Source: an uncultured Oscillospiraceae bacterium (GTDB taxonomy: Bacteria > Bacillota > Clostridia > Oscillospirales > Oscillospiraceae). From it: a DNA stretch of 47,511 bases. The stretch is taken from positions 1 through 47,511 of the forward strand of contig CAKTKT010000008.1 of assembly GCA_934572325.1 (NCBI GenBank), written 5' to 3'. Below are positions 24,127 to 31,703 of this stretch, piece after piece. The position numbers were made by a program, and so were the translations under genes. The first letter of the stretch is position 1; each line of letters begins with the position of its first letter. The notes beneath the pieces are model-generated. The model was not told the origin of the DNA. It saw only the letters and a list, made by a program, of their open reading frames with translations, and searched no databases.

Positions 24127-24951
24127 ATGAACGAAAGCTATAATAAGCTGCTAAAATACACAAATGAGGTTAAACGCCGTATAAACGGATTTTCGCCGAA
24201 AATTTCATTGATTTTAGGTACTGGTTTTGGCGGCTTCAGCAATAGAATTGATAAGATCTATGAAATAGATTATGCAGATATACCCGGCTTTCCTGTTTCC
24301 ACGGTCGTAGGTCATGCCGGCAAATTCATATTCGGCTATATTTCCAGAGTTCCAGTGGTGGTGATGAATGGCAGAGTTCATTGCTATGAGGGATACGCCA
24401 TTGAAGATGTTGTGCTGCCAATCAGACTTATGAAAATGCTCGGAGCCGAGACGCTTTTCCTCACTAACGGAGTAGGTGCAATCAACCGCAGCTATCGCGG
24501 CGGAGATATTATGCTGATAAAGGATCATATTTCTTTCTTTGTACCTTCTCCTCTTATCGGTGAAAATATACCTGAGCTCGGCACAAGATTTCCGGATATG
24601 AGCCACGTGTACAGACCCGAGCTGAATGAAATACTTCGGCAGTGCAGCAAAGAGTTGGGGCTTGAGTTGCATGAAGGAACATATATTCAGCTCACGGGAC
24701 CACAGTACGAAACCCCGGAAGAAATACGTATATTGTCTGTGCTCGGTGCTGATGTTGTTGGAATGAGTACTGTCTGCGAAGCTATTGCCGCCCACCATAT
24801 GGGCATGAGAATATGCGGAATATCCCTCATTGGGAATATGGCTGCGGGCATAGAGGACAAAGTGCTCACTCACGAGCCAAAGAGCGATGTGGACGAAAGC
24901 CTTGCCGATTTGCTGTGTATGGCAGTCGAACGAATCGGAAATAATATATAA
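24127..24951 (+). CDS. punA: Purine nucleoside phosphorylase, trimeric type I
   Basis: A 274-aa NP-I enzyme converting (deoxy)guanosine or inosine plus phosphate to the free base and pentose-1-phosphate. The phosphate loop LILGTGFGGFSNRI (about 28-41), VVGHAGKFIFGYISRVPVVVMNGRVHCYEGY (His and Arg for phosphate, Tyr for ribose), LTGPQYETPEEIRIL with the purine-site Glu, VGMSTVCEAIAAHHMG and the late GNMAAGI are all present. The ATG at 24127 with GTGGAG 5-6 nt upstream is preferred over GTG 24115. It ends the plus-strand operon and complements the two uridine phosphorylases, so the island handles both purine and pyrimidine nucleosides. Confidence 0.93.
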   Translation: MNESYNKLLKYTNEVKRRINGFSPKISLILGTGFGGFSNRIDKIYEIDYADIPGFPVSTVVGHAGKFIFGYISRVPVVVMNGRVHCYEGYAIEDVVLPIRLMKMLGAETLFLTNGVGAINRSYRGGDIMLIKDHISFFVPSPLIGENIPELGTRFPDMSHVYRPELNEILRQCSKELGLELHEGTYIQLTGPQYETPEEIRILSVLGADVVGMSTVCEAIAAHHMGMRICGISLIGNMAAGIEDKVLTHEPKSDVDESLADLLCMAVERIGNNI

Positions 24952-25292
24952 ACAATATGTCGGGCGTAACCGTTTCACATGGATGCGCTGCCCCAGCATT
25001 TGTTTTTAAGTTCTATGTCAACAGTTGGCGTAGAGCGACAAGAAGACGGAGAAGAAATGAGGTGAAGCACTCTACGCGTCATACACTGCCTGTACGGTTA
25101 AGGGAAACTCCGAATAAATCGCCCTGCATACTGCCCAGCCACCCAGTTGAGAACTTTTGTATAACACAGGGTGTAATAAATGCTTGCTTTGCTGATGTAT
25201 TAAGCCTTTTCAATGACCGTTTCATGAAAAAGGGTGGACTGCTCCTGCCTCAGGTTGCGGATAGCTTTCGTCAGGCTAGAGGCGGAACAAAA
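24952..25292. other. Unassigned stretch between the nucleoside island and the IS element
   Basis: 341 bases with no supported gene. Only short out-of-context frames occur, one of which reads FNDRFMKKGGLLLPQVADSFRQ (25209 onward) without a known match. No terminator was found close behind the phosphorylase gene. It may be debris of a sequence interrupted by the IS. Confidence 0.4.
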
Positions 25293-26788
25293 GAGACCAT
25301 CCCAAAGATTGTGTAAACCTCCGATGTGGTGTAGAATAGAAGCACCACAACGGAGGAATCACATATGTCAAGAAAGAATCGCACCCCGGAAGAAAAAGAA
25401 CGCCGAGCAAAAATCCGCGAGCTGCTGCAAATGTCAAACATCGGCAGTATGGAGGACATCCAGAGCCTGTTCAAGGAAACGATTGCCGAGTTTATGGAGA
25501 ACGGACTTGATGCGGAGCTGGATGATGAGCTGGGCTACAGCAGGTACGATTACAAGAACAAGGACACGGACAACAGCCGCAACGGGCACAGCAGCAAGAC
25601 ATTGCGCACCGGCTTCGGCGATGTCGAGGTGTCAGTGCCGCGGGATCGCAGGAGCGAATTTGAACCGCGGCTCCTGAAAAAGAACCAGACCGGCATAAGT
25701 CAGGATATTGAGGAAAAGATCCTGTCCATGTACGCCAAAGGTATGACGACGTCGGATATAGAGGCGCATATTAGGGATATCTACGGCGTAGACGTGTCTG
25801 ACATGACCGTGAGCCGCATTACGGATAAGATACTGCCAATTGCGAAAGAGTGGCAGCAGCGTCCTTTGGAGAGCATATATGCGGTAGTTTTCATGGATGC
25901 CATCCACTACCATGTGCGCAGTGAAGGACAGATCGTCAAGAAAGCCGTATACATCGCCATCGGCATTGATCTTGACGGCAGGAAGGATGTTCTGGGCATG
26001 TGGGTCGGTGAAAATGAGAGCGTGAAATTCTGGGCTACGGTACTAAACGGCTTGAGAAACTGCGGCGTTGAGGACATTTTCATCGCCTGTACGGACAATT
26101 TGACCGACTTTTCAGCAGCTATTGAAGCAGTGTTCCCCAAGACTGAAATCCAGAACTGTATCATCCATCAGCTCCGAAATTCCAGTAAATACGTGTCATA
26201 CAAGGACATAAAGGCGCTCATGGCAGACTTGAAGGCTGTCTATGCCGCAGTGGATGAGTCCGCTGCTCTGGACGCTCTGGATGCTTTTGCGGAGCGCTGG
26301 GATAAGAAATACCCTAAAATATCTCAGTCATGGCGGGAGAACTGGGTTAATCTCAGCGCCTATTTCAAATACCCCCAAGAGGTGCGCCGTCTAATCTATA
26401 CGACCAACACGATTGAGGGCTTTAACCGACAGCTTGAAAAGTGACTAAGTCGAAATCCGTGTTCCCGACGGATGACAGCCTGTTGAAAATGCTGTATCTG
26501 GCTATGATGGATATTACGAAAAAATGGACGGGAAGACGGCAGGACTGGAGCGTGATACACGCACAACTGGCGGTATTCTTCGCTGACCGTATGCCGGACT
26601 GACCGACTGCGTACAGGCATGTCAAGGGTCGAGATAAACGGAGGCTGACGCCTCCGCCCTTGATATGCCCACCGACTGCTGCTATTTTGTAGACAAGGCG
26701 GCAGCCGCTGTCGCCGCTCCCGCCTTAAATAATTTTCGCTCTGTTTTGCACTGCATTTTGCCGTTTACACAAAATTTCGGATAGAGCC
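25293..26788 (+). mobile_element. IS256-family insertion sequence (1496 bp)
   Basis: Imperfect 26-bp terminal inverted repeats bound the element. The left end runs 25293-25318 and ends ATTGTGTAAAC; the right end (26763-26788, read inverted) ends TTTTGTGTAAAC. They match at 19 of 26 positions, with the shared core ATCC.AAA..TTGTGTAAAC. Between them is one IS256-type transposase. No 8-9 bp target duplication was found (left flank GAACAAAA, right flank GTTCGTTC), so the element is old or was rearranged. Downstream of the transposase is a nested hairpin (26616-26669: 13-bp outer arms with one mismatch, inner GGAGGC/GCCTCC), probably a terminator. Confidence 0.88.
25365..26602 (+). pseudogene. IS256-family transposase, frameshifted near the C-terminus
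   Basis: A Mutator-type DDE transposase. The frame from 25365 runs 359 codons to a TGA at 26442-26444: N-terminal DNA-binding part, VFMDAIHYHVRSEGQIVKKAVYIAIG with the first catalytic Asp, GVEDIFIACTDNLTDFSAAI with the second, and TNTIEGFNRQL with the catalytic Glu. After FNRQL one base appears lost (CTT-GAA-AAG-TGA where CTT-AGA-AAA-GTG is expected). The adjacent frame continues with VTKSKSVFPTDDSLLKML and ends DRMPD at 26600-26602, restoring the normal IS256 C-terminus. AGGAGG-like GGAGGAA lies before the ATG. It is probably inactive unless a programmed shift occurs. Confidence 0.88.
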
Positions 26789-26915
26789 GTTCGTTCTGGT
26801 GCTGAATCTCCGCAAGATTCAGCGCGCCCTTTTGAGAATGCTCACATATCTTCTGCAGATTCTGACTCCGAAGAAAAATTGGGCACTTGTTCAGTAGACA
26901 TTAGTTATCTATTAT

Positions 26916-27638
26916 TCAATCAAGTATATTCCCGTCCGTGGAAACGGTCACGACCTGCCACGGAATGAATTTCCCGCTCTGCTGGAGCGCCTTTTTCGCC
27001 GCCATCTCCAGCCCGCCGCAGCAGGGAACCTCCATGCGCACGACGGTCACGCTCTTTATGTCGTTATTGCGGATTATCTCGGTGAGCTTCTCGGAATAGT
27101 CCACGCCATCCAGCTTGGGGCAGCCTACGAGCGTGATGTGCCCCCTTATGAAGCGCTCGTGAAAGGCGGCGTAGGCGTATGCCGTGCAGTCGGCGGCAAT
27201 CAGCAGCTTTGCCCCGTCAAAATACGGCGCGTTTACCGGCACGAGCTTTATCTGGACGGGCCACTGCGACAGTCGGCTCACCTGCTCGGTGCGGGGCGCC
27301 TGTGAAGCGGGACTCTCCTCGCGCCGAATATTCCTCGACTGACTTCCCGGGCAGCCGCAGGGCAGAGTCATCCCCTCTTTTTTCATCTTTTCCTGCATTT
27401 TCTTCTGCTTGTTTTCCATGACAGCCTTTTCATCGTATGCCGCCGCCTCGCGCTCCACAAAGGAGATCGCTCCCGTGGGGCAGGCGGGCAGACAGTCGCC
27501 CAGCCCGTCGCAGTAATCATCCCGCATGAGCTGCGCCTTGCCGTCAGCCATGGCGATAGCGCCCTCGTGACAGGCGGCGGCACAAGCGCCGCAGCCGTTG
27601 CATTTATCCTGATTGATCTCAATAATTCTTCTTTTCAT
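26916..27638 (-). CDS. 4Fe-4S dicluster ferredoxin-type protein with Cys-rich C-terminal domain
   Basis: A 240-aa iron-sulfur protein. The N-terminus holds two cluster motifs, CNGCGACAAACHEGAIAM (about residues 14-31) and CDGLGDCLPACPTGAISF (about 43-60); the second has CxxxxCxxxC spacing. A Lys/Met-rich linker follows with an extra CGCPG, then a domain of about 110 residues with ADCTAYAYAAF, LVGCPKLDG and VRMEVPCCGGLEMAAKKAL. Such proteins are often found next to Crp/Fnr regulators and hybrid-cluster proteins in anaerobes and may serve in nitrosative or redox stress. That role is inference from context. It is divergent from the Crp/Fnr gene at 27723. Confidence 0.85.
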   Translation of the reverse strand: MKRRIIEINQDKCNGCGACAAACHEGAIAMADGKAQLMRDDYCDGLGDCLPACPTGAISFVEREAAAYDEKAVMENKQKKMQEKMKKEGMTLPCGCPGSQSRNIRREESPASQAPRTEQVSRLSQWPVQIKLVPVNAPYFDGAKLLIAADCTAYAYAAFHERFIRGHITLVGCPKLDGVDYSEKLTEIIRNNDIKSVTVVRMEVPCCGGLEMAAKKALQQSGKFIPWQVVTVSTDGNILD

Positions 27639-27683
27639 AACAGCGCCTCCTTGCTATTTTGTCTGTATTATAATATAATAGAA

Positions 27684-27708
27684 TCAACAAGTCGGTTGAA
27701 TTTTCAAC
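27684..27708. promoter_or_regulatory. Palindromes in the Crp/Fnr-ferredoxin intergenic region
   Basis: GTTGAA-TT-TTCAAC (27695-27708) overlaps a second pair TCAAC (27684-27688) / GTTGA (27695-27699). The first resembles the FNR/CRP half-site style (TTGA...TCAA). It is 14 bases before the regulator start and within about 70 bases of the ferredoxin start, placed to control both. TATAATATAAT (about 27669-27680) beside it supplies -10 boxes. Confidence 0.5.
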
Positions 27709-27722
27709 AAAAGAGGGCTTTT

Positions 27723-28385
27723 ATGAAAAATTTTTTATCCGTTATTCGCTCATCTCAGCTTTTTTCGGGTGTTTCAGAGAATGAGCTTACAGCCATGCTG
27801 TCCTGTCTCGATATGAGGGAGGAGGACTTCCCGAAGGACGCCTTTATACTTCGCGCCGGAGATACGGCGGAATCCATCGGGCTTGTGCTGTCGGGAAGCG
27901 TTCTGGTCATACAGGAGGACATTTGGGGAAACCGCAATATCATTTCCAAAGCGGGAGCGGGACAGACCTTTGCCGCCGCGTTTGCCTGTGCGCCCGGGTC
28001 GAGACTGAATGTGAGCGTCATAGCGGAAACGCCTGTCACCGCAATGTTTTTGAATGTAAAGCGCATACTGAACGTCTGCCCGTCAGCCTGCGCCCACCAC
28101 AGCCGGATAATCCGAAACCTCCTCGGCGAGCTTGCCGAAAAGAATCTGCGCTTCAACGAAAAACTCACTCATATGGGGCAGCGCACCACCCGCGCAAAGC
28201 TCATGTCCTATCTCTCCGCAGAGGCGCAGAGCGTCGGGAAATACGAATTTGACATCCCTTTTTCGAGACAGCAGCTTGCGGACTATCTCGCCGTCGAGCG
28301 CAGCGGGCTGTCGCTGGAGCTTGGAAAAATGCGCGGCGAGGGGCTTATTGATTATCACAAAAGCCATTTTATCTTGAAGGTGTAA
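27723..28385 (+). CDS. Crp/Fnr family transcriptional regulator
   Basis: A 220-aa regulator: N-terminal cyclic-nucleotide-binding-like beta-roll (residues about 10-125; FILRAGDTAESIGLVLSGSVLVIQED), dimer helix (about 125-150) and C-terminal winged helix with PFSRQQLADYLAVERSGLSLELGKM (about 177-201) as the recognition region. No N-terminal Cys cluster like that of FNR is present. The start at 27723 has AGAGGG upstream; a longer frame from 27567 is a by-product of the overlapping ferredoxin gene. It probably controls the divergent iron-sulfur protein. Its signal (redox, NO or a small ligand) is not visible. Confidence 0.88.
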   Translation: MKNFLSVIRSSQLFSGVSENELTAMLSCLDMREEDFPKDAFILRAGDTAESIGLVLSGSVLVIQEDIWGNRNIISKAGAGQTFAAAFACAPGSRLNVSVIAETPVTAMFLNVKRILNVCPSACAHHSRIIRNLLGELAEKNLRFNEKLTHMGQRTTRAKLMSYLSAEAQSVGKYEFDIPFSRQQLADYLAVERSGLSLELGKMRGEGLIDYHKSHFILKV

Positions 28386-28428
28386 CGGCTGCCGGTATTC
28401 CGGCTTCTGCGGCTTTTCAGACAAACCG

Positions 28429-28465
28429 ATACTCCTGCAGCCGTTAGGACTGCGGGAGTATTTTG
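28429..28465 (+). terminator. Terminator of the Crp/Fnr gene
   Basis: A 12-bp stem ATACTCCTGCAG (28429-28440) / CTGCGGGAGTAT (28450-28461) with one mismatch and a 9-nt loop, followed by TTTT. It lies 44 bases past the stop. Confidence 0.8.
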
Positions 28466-28601
28466 CAGGTTTTCTTGTATTATCAACGGAATAATTCGCT
28501 CGGCAGCCGGATAATATCTTTGCGCTCCGTTTTCAAGAGCGCAAAACTGCTTTCCCGAATGATGGGGCAAAAACCCCGCCGCCGTTTACCGCTGCATCCG
28601 T

Positions 28602-29357
28602 TCACTTTTTTCCCGTAAGCAGTGTCGAGCCGCGCAGCATCAGGCGTCTTGCTTCTTTCGGGGTCATAAATCCGCCGTCGGTCGTGTCGATAAGCTCCAC
28701 GCGCTCATAGCCCATGTCGCGGAGCTTTCGGACAAACGCCTGCATATCGCCGTAGCGGCGGGGAGACATCAGATCGTGAATGGCGAAGCAGCCGCCCTTT
28801 TTCAGCACCCGCAGAGTTTCCAGCAGAAGCTGCTGCTTGTCCTTCCCCGCGATATTGTGATAGACATAGTTGCTGGTCACCGCGTCAAAGCTCTCGTCGG
28901 GGAAATCCAGCTTCACGGCGTTCCCGCGCCGGAACGAAGCGTTTTTCACGCCCTCCGCAGCGGCGTTTTTTTCGCACAGCGGCAGGCTGAACGCGGCGTA
29001 CTCCTTGCCCCAGCGGTCAATGCCCAGCATACGCCCCTGCGGATTGCGCTTGGCGCAGGCGACGGTCAGCGCTCCGCTGCCGCAGCCCACATCCAGCCCG
29101 ACGCCGCCCTCAGGCAGTGTGATATGCTCCGCCGTGCCGTCGATGATCTGCTTTGAGAGCTTACGCTTGCCGTCATAGGAAAAGCACCGGTAGGCATACA
29201 CGCACCACTCCGTGTATTTTGCACACACGAGGAACGCAGCGCCGAAGATCATGCCCAGTGCGATGCGCAGCCCTCCGCTCACGCCGACGCCGAGCACGCC
29301 GAAAACGAGCAGCAGCGCAAGCGACAGCACCGTTCCCGCAATAAGCAAAAACAACAT
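28602..29357 (-). CDS. Membrane-anchored class I SAM-dependent methyltransferase
   Basis: A 251-aa protein. Residues 1-about 46 form one or two hydrophobic helices (VLSLALLLVFGVLGVGVSG, LGMIFGAAFLVCAKY) that anchor it. The catalytic domain starts near residue 85: SAM motif I GVGLDVGCGSGALTVACAK, motif II GRMLGIDRW, then FDAVTSNYVYHNIAG and LLETLRVLKKGGCFAIHDLM (motifs IV/post-IV). The substrate is unknown. It is the last gene of a minus-strand cluster behind the ATC-hydrolase gene, with a short reading frame (MKPDYKN) ending 15 bases before its start, which could couple translation. Confidence 0.85.
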   Translation of the reverse strand: MLFLLIAGTVLSLALLLVFGVLGVGVSGGLRIALGMIFGAAFLVCAKYTEWCVYAYRCFSYDGKRKLSKQIIDGTAEHITLPEGGVGLDVGCGSGALTVACAKRNPQGRMLGIDRWGKEYAAFSLPLCEKNAAAEGVKNASFRRGNAVKLDFPDESFDAVTSNYVYHNIAGKDKQQLLLETLRVLKKGGCFAIHDLMSPRRYGDMQAFVRKLRDMGYERVELIDTTDGGFMTPKEARRLMLRGSTLLTGKK

Positions 29358-29382
29358 TACATTAGGGATTCAGTTTTTGTAG

Positions 29383-29490
29383 TCAGGCTTCATGTTCAAG
29401 ATTCCTTTCTTTTTTATACCCGCAGTCGCAATACGACCCGCCGGAGGCAAGGGTGTACTGCCGCACAAAATCCGTCACGCCGCCTCTCAC
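29383..29490 (-). pseudogene. Probable remnant of a second ATC-hydrolase C-terminus
   Basis: The minus-strand frame ending at 29383 reads DFVRQYTLASGGSYCDCGYKKE before a stop. This resembles the C-terminal signature of ATC-hydrolase-like proteins (the intact neighbour has LVRTSTCVDGCRCDYTICG). Upstream the frame becomes low-complexity Arg/Gly and meets a stop after about 18 more codons, so only the last 35 codons look family-like. It lies in the gap between the intact hydrolase and the methyltransferase. This is a short match and rests on pattern only. Confidence 0.35.
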
Positions 29491-29566
29491 GGCTCGCCCA
29501 GCCCTGCCGGAGCGCAGTCCGACACACCGCCGCCAAATATCAAGAACTCATGGACTCATTCCCTTT

Positions 29567-30268
29567 TTACCTGTTCCTCCGAAATCCCGCCGCATCGCGG
29601 TATTCGGGATGGTCTTTCAGATACGGGTCTTTGTCGCCGCAGATGGTGTAGTCGCATCGGCAGCCGTCCACGCAGGTGGAGGTACGCACCAGCCGTGCGC
29701 GGATCAGCTCCATGGAGGCGAAATCCACGTTGCACAGCGCGGGCATGATCTCCGTAAGCCCGTGCTTTTTCGCAAACTCCGCCGCCGGACACGCCGTAAA
29801 CTCATAATAGATGGGCTTGCCGTTTTCATAAGGCGCAACCGTCATCTCGTAATCGTGCCACCTGTCGCAGCCCTTTTTCGCCGAGAGAAACGCCTTGTAC
29901 ATCAGTCTTTTCCAGAACGGCTTATTGCAGTCCACGAATTTCAGTCTGCGGAAGGACGGCAGGATCAGATTTTCCTCCATCTCTTCAATCTCTCGGAACG
30001 ATGTAACCGCTTTGCAGACCGCATAGTAGCTCATGATGGCGATGCAGTCGTATGTGCCGCCCGCGCCGTTGTGGAAGTTCTTTTTGCCGCCGAGGTCGGT
30101 GCGCCAGTCGGAGAGGAAGTCCGCATACTGCCGCTGCACCCGCTCCCACACCGCCTCCCGCTCCTCCGGCGGGTAGTGCAGCGCGATCCTCGCCTGTATC
30201 TCCCTCCGGCAGGGCTTGGAGTACAGCACATGGCAGCTTCGGTCAACTTGCAGCTCGCTGTCTCTCAT
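29567..30268 (-). CDS. L-2-amino-thiazoline-4-carboxylate (ATC) hydrolase-like protein
   Basis: A protein of about 233 aa in the ATC-hydrolase-like family; the founding member opens the thiazoline ring on the way to L-cysteine, but most homologues have unknown substrates. Family features: KKNFHNGAGGTYDCIAIMSYYAV (about residues 60-82), NKPFWKRLMYKAFLSAKKGCDRWHDYEM (about 113-140) and the C-terminal MPALCNVDFASMELIRARLVRTSTCVDGCRCDYTI, with conserved Cys/Asp. I place the start at ATG 30268 (GGAG 9 nt upstream); TTG 30295 and ATG 30277 are alternatives. It leads a cluster with the methyltransferase, behind a 290-nt leader with its own promoter. Confidence 0.8.
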   Translation of the reverse strand: MRDSELQVDRSCHVLYSKPCRREIQARIALHYPPEEREAVWERVQRQYADFLSDWRTDLGGKKNFHNGAGGTYDCIAIMSYYAVCKAVTSFREIEEMEENLILPSFRRLKFVDCNKPFWKRLMYKAFLSAKKGCDRWHDYEMTVAPYENGKPIYYEFTACPAAEFAKKHGLTEIMPALCNVDFASMELIRARLVRTSTCVDGCRCDYTICGDKDPYLKDHPEYRDAAGFRRNR

Positions 30269-30295
30269 ATCATACATCTCCAATCTTTTTTTCAA

Positions 30296-30590
30296 TATCT
30301 CCTAGATTTTCACAATGTCCCCGCGGTCGATGGGCGCAAGCCCTCAGACCGAGCTCCCCGCCTTGAAGCGGGGCTGTGCCCGATGTTTTAAAGAGCATAC
30401 GCTTGTCAGAAGCGCTTAACCCATATGCATACGGCTTCGTGGTTAGAACCGATTAACCAATGCGCCTAGGAAAAGCCGCCCTGCGGCAGCTCTCCGATGC
30501 GCGCTTATTATATTGATTCTGTTGTGCTCCGCCTGTTGAGTATTCCGCTTTCTTTTCGCAAGGGAACGTCATTTCTTGTTTCCGCCACAA
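30296..30590 (-). other. Structured 5' leader or small-RNA locus upstream of the ATC-hydrolase gene
   Basis: Following the minus-strand promoter at 30591-30619 the sequence has no long protein frame but many stems. A terminator-like hairpin AGCTGCC/GGCGGCT with TTTTCC lies at about 30472-30488; CCCCGC-loop-GCGGGG at 30357-30374; and CGGTC ... GACCG enclosing GGGC-GCAA-GCCC at about 30325-30352. GGTTA/TAACC lies at about 30440-30457. The early hairpin would yield an RNA of about 115 nt or act as an attenuator. I could not match it to a known riboswitch. The stems also resemble ends of IS200/IS605-type remnants. Confidence 0.45.
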
Positions 30591-30619
30591 AGTATAGCAT
30601 CGCCCGCGGTTAGTGTCAA
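30591..30619 (-). promoter_or_regulatory. Strong minus-strand promoter
   Basis: On the minus strand TTGACA (30614-30619), a 17-nt spacer and TATACT (30591-30596). No coding start lies within 290 bases downstream, so it drives the leader/sRNA at 30296-30590. Confidence 0.8.
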
Positions 30620-30764
30620 CCAACTGCGAAAGTTTTTTACGGCAATACCCTCGAATGATAAGGATACACACGGTTTTGTATCCGACAGCGATGGATTTTC
30701 GAGTGATCGAGTGATTTTATTAAATCTTATTATTCTATATATAATATGAGATATATATAGTTAC
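30620..30764. other. Gap between the leader promoter and surE
   Basis: 145 bases. The part at 30718-30763 is very AT-rich (TATATATAATATGAGATATATATAG) directly behind the surE stop. A 14-bp rhythm is hinted at, but the units do not match the arrays at 36034 and 44269 well enough to call. No gene or clear terminator was found. Confidence 0.4.
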
Positions 30765-31499
30765 TCACCCCATTACGCGGCATTTGACCTTGCCCACGGA
30801 TATGTACCCCGTCAGCACGGCGCGCGCGTCAGAGCCCGCCGGAGCGTCCTCCGCCGCTATGAGCTTGCTGTGTATATGGTAGCCGTGCCGACCGTCGGGC
30901 GTTACATCCTCGTCGTAGATGCTTTCATAGAGACAGCGTCGCGCGATCTCGCGGTCATAGAGCGTGCCGCGCAGCTCATCGAGCGCGCAGCCGGGGAAGT
31001 TGATGTTCCACAGCTCGCCCGGAATGTGCGGCGCTGCCATCAGCTCGCGCGCGAGCGGCAGTATATATTTGTCCGAGACCTCGTGCCCGCCGTCGTGCTG
31101 CTCCGAAAACGCGAGCGCCGGAATGCCGCGCATCACCGCCTCCGTCGCCGCGCCGATAGTGCCGGAGTACGCGATGTCGAAGCCCGCGTTGTACCCGTAG
31201 TTTATGCCGGAGAACACAATGTCCGGCTTGACCGGCAGCAGACGCGCCACGGCGAGGCTCACGCAGTCCGCGGGCGTGCCGTCAATGCTGTACGCCGCCT
31301 TGACCGCCGCAGGGAAGTCCACCTCCTCCACGGCGACGGTGCTGAATATCGTGAGCTTCTGGGACATGGCGCTGCTTTGGCTCGACGGCGCGGCGACCCA
31401 CACGTCGCCCAGCTCCGCCGCCATGCGCGCAAGGCGGACGATGCCCTCCGCGCCTATCCCGTCGTCATTGCTTATCAAAATGTTCAAACGCTTATCCAT
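30765..31499 (-). CDS. surE: 5'/3'-nucleotidase SurE
   Basis: A 244-aa cytoplasmic phosphatase that removes phosphate from nucleoside 5'- or 3'-monophosphates, linked to stationary-phase survival. The metal site is LNILISNDDGIGAEGI (Asp12-Asp13), with VWVAAPSSQSSAMS (about residues 33-46) and GINYGYNAGFDIAYSGTIGAATEA (about 93-116) completing it. The ATG at 31499 has AAGGAA upstream; the longer frame from 31604 lacks one. It is divergent from nrdR. Confidence 0.95.
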   Translation of the reverse strand: MDKRLNILISNDDGIGAEGIVRLARMAAELGDVWVAAPSSQSSAMSQKLTIFSTVAVEEVDFPAAVKAAYSIDGTPADCVSLAVARLLPVKPDIVFSGINYGYNAGFDIAYSGTIGAATEAVMRGIPALAFSEQHDGGHEVSDKYILPLARELMAAPHIPGELWNINFPGCALDELRGTLYDREIARRCLYESIYDEDVTPDGRHGYHIHSKLIAAEDAPAGSDARAVLTGYISVGKVKCRVMG

Positions 31500-31653
31500 C
31501 GTGCCGTTCCTTTGCTTTAGTGTACAGCATATTGTACCACGGACGGCATATTGCCTGCAAGGCTTTGCGCGAGATTGCTCGCGGGCGTGCAAAATCTTTC
31601 TCAAAATATAGATTTTTTCAAAAAAAAATATAGCATTGCCCGAAGCGTTGTGA

Positions 31654-31659
31654 TATAAT
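31654..31659 (+). promoter_or_regulatory. Extended -10 promoter of nrdR
   Basis: TGATATAAT (TGnTATAAT) with the hexamer at 31654-31659, 45 bases before the nrdR ATG. No good -35 was seen, as expected for an extended -10. Confidence 0.55.
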
Positions 31660-31703
31660 AATTAGCGTTTTGAAAAAAGATACAGAAATCGGGAGAGAAA
31701 GCA

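Noticed and set aside
25234..25677. 147-codon frame overlapping the transposase start
   Set aside because: Out-of-frame shadow crossing the IS left end; low-complexity Arg/Thr in the second half.
30296..30480. IscB/TnpB guide RNA or HEARO-type RNA
   Set aside because: Some stems and an AAAGAGCA word recall such RNAs, but no nuclease frame is adjacent and the fold could not be matched.
30453..30671. 72-codon minus-strand frame across the leader promoter
   Set aside because: It includes the -35 and -10 boxes, has no ribosome site and no family resemblance, so the region is better read as promoter plus leader.
30718..30763. Possible third, decayed 14-bp array behind surE
   Set aside because: The stretch is AT-rich with a faint 14-bp rhythm, but the ACRTAAT head is not kept in any unit; simple TA-richness explains it.
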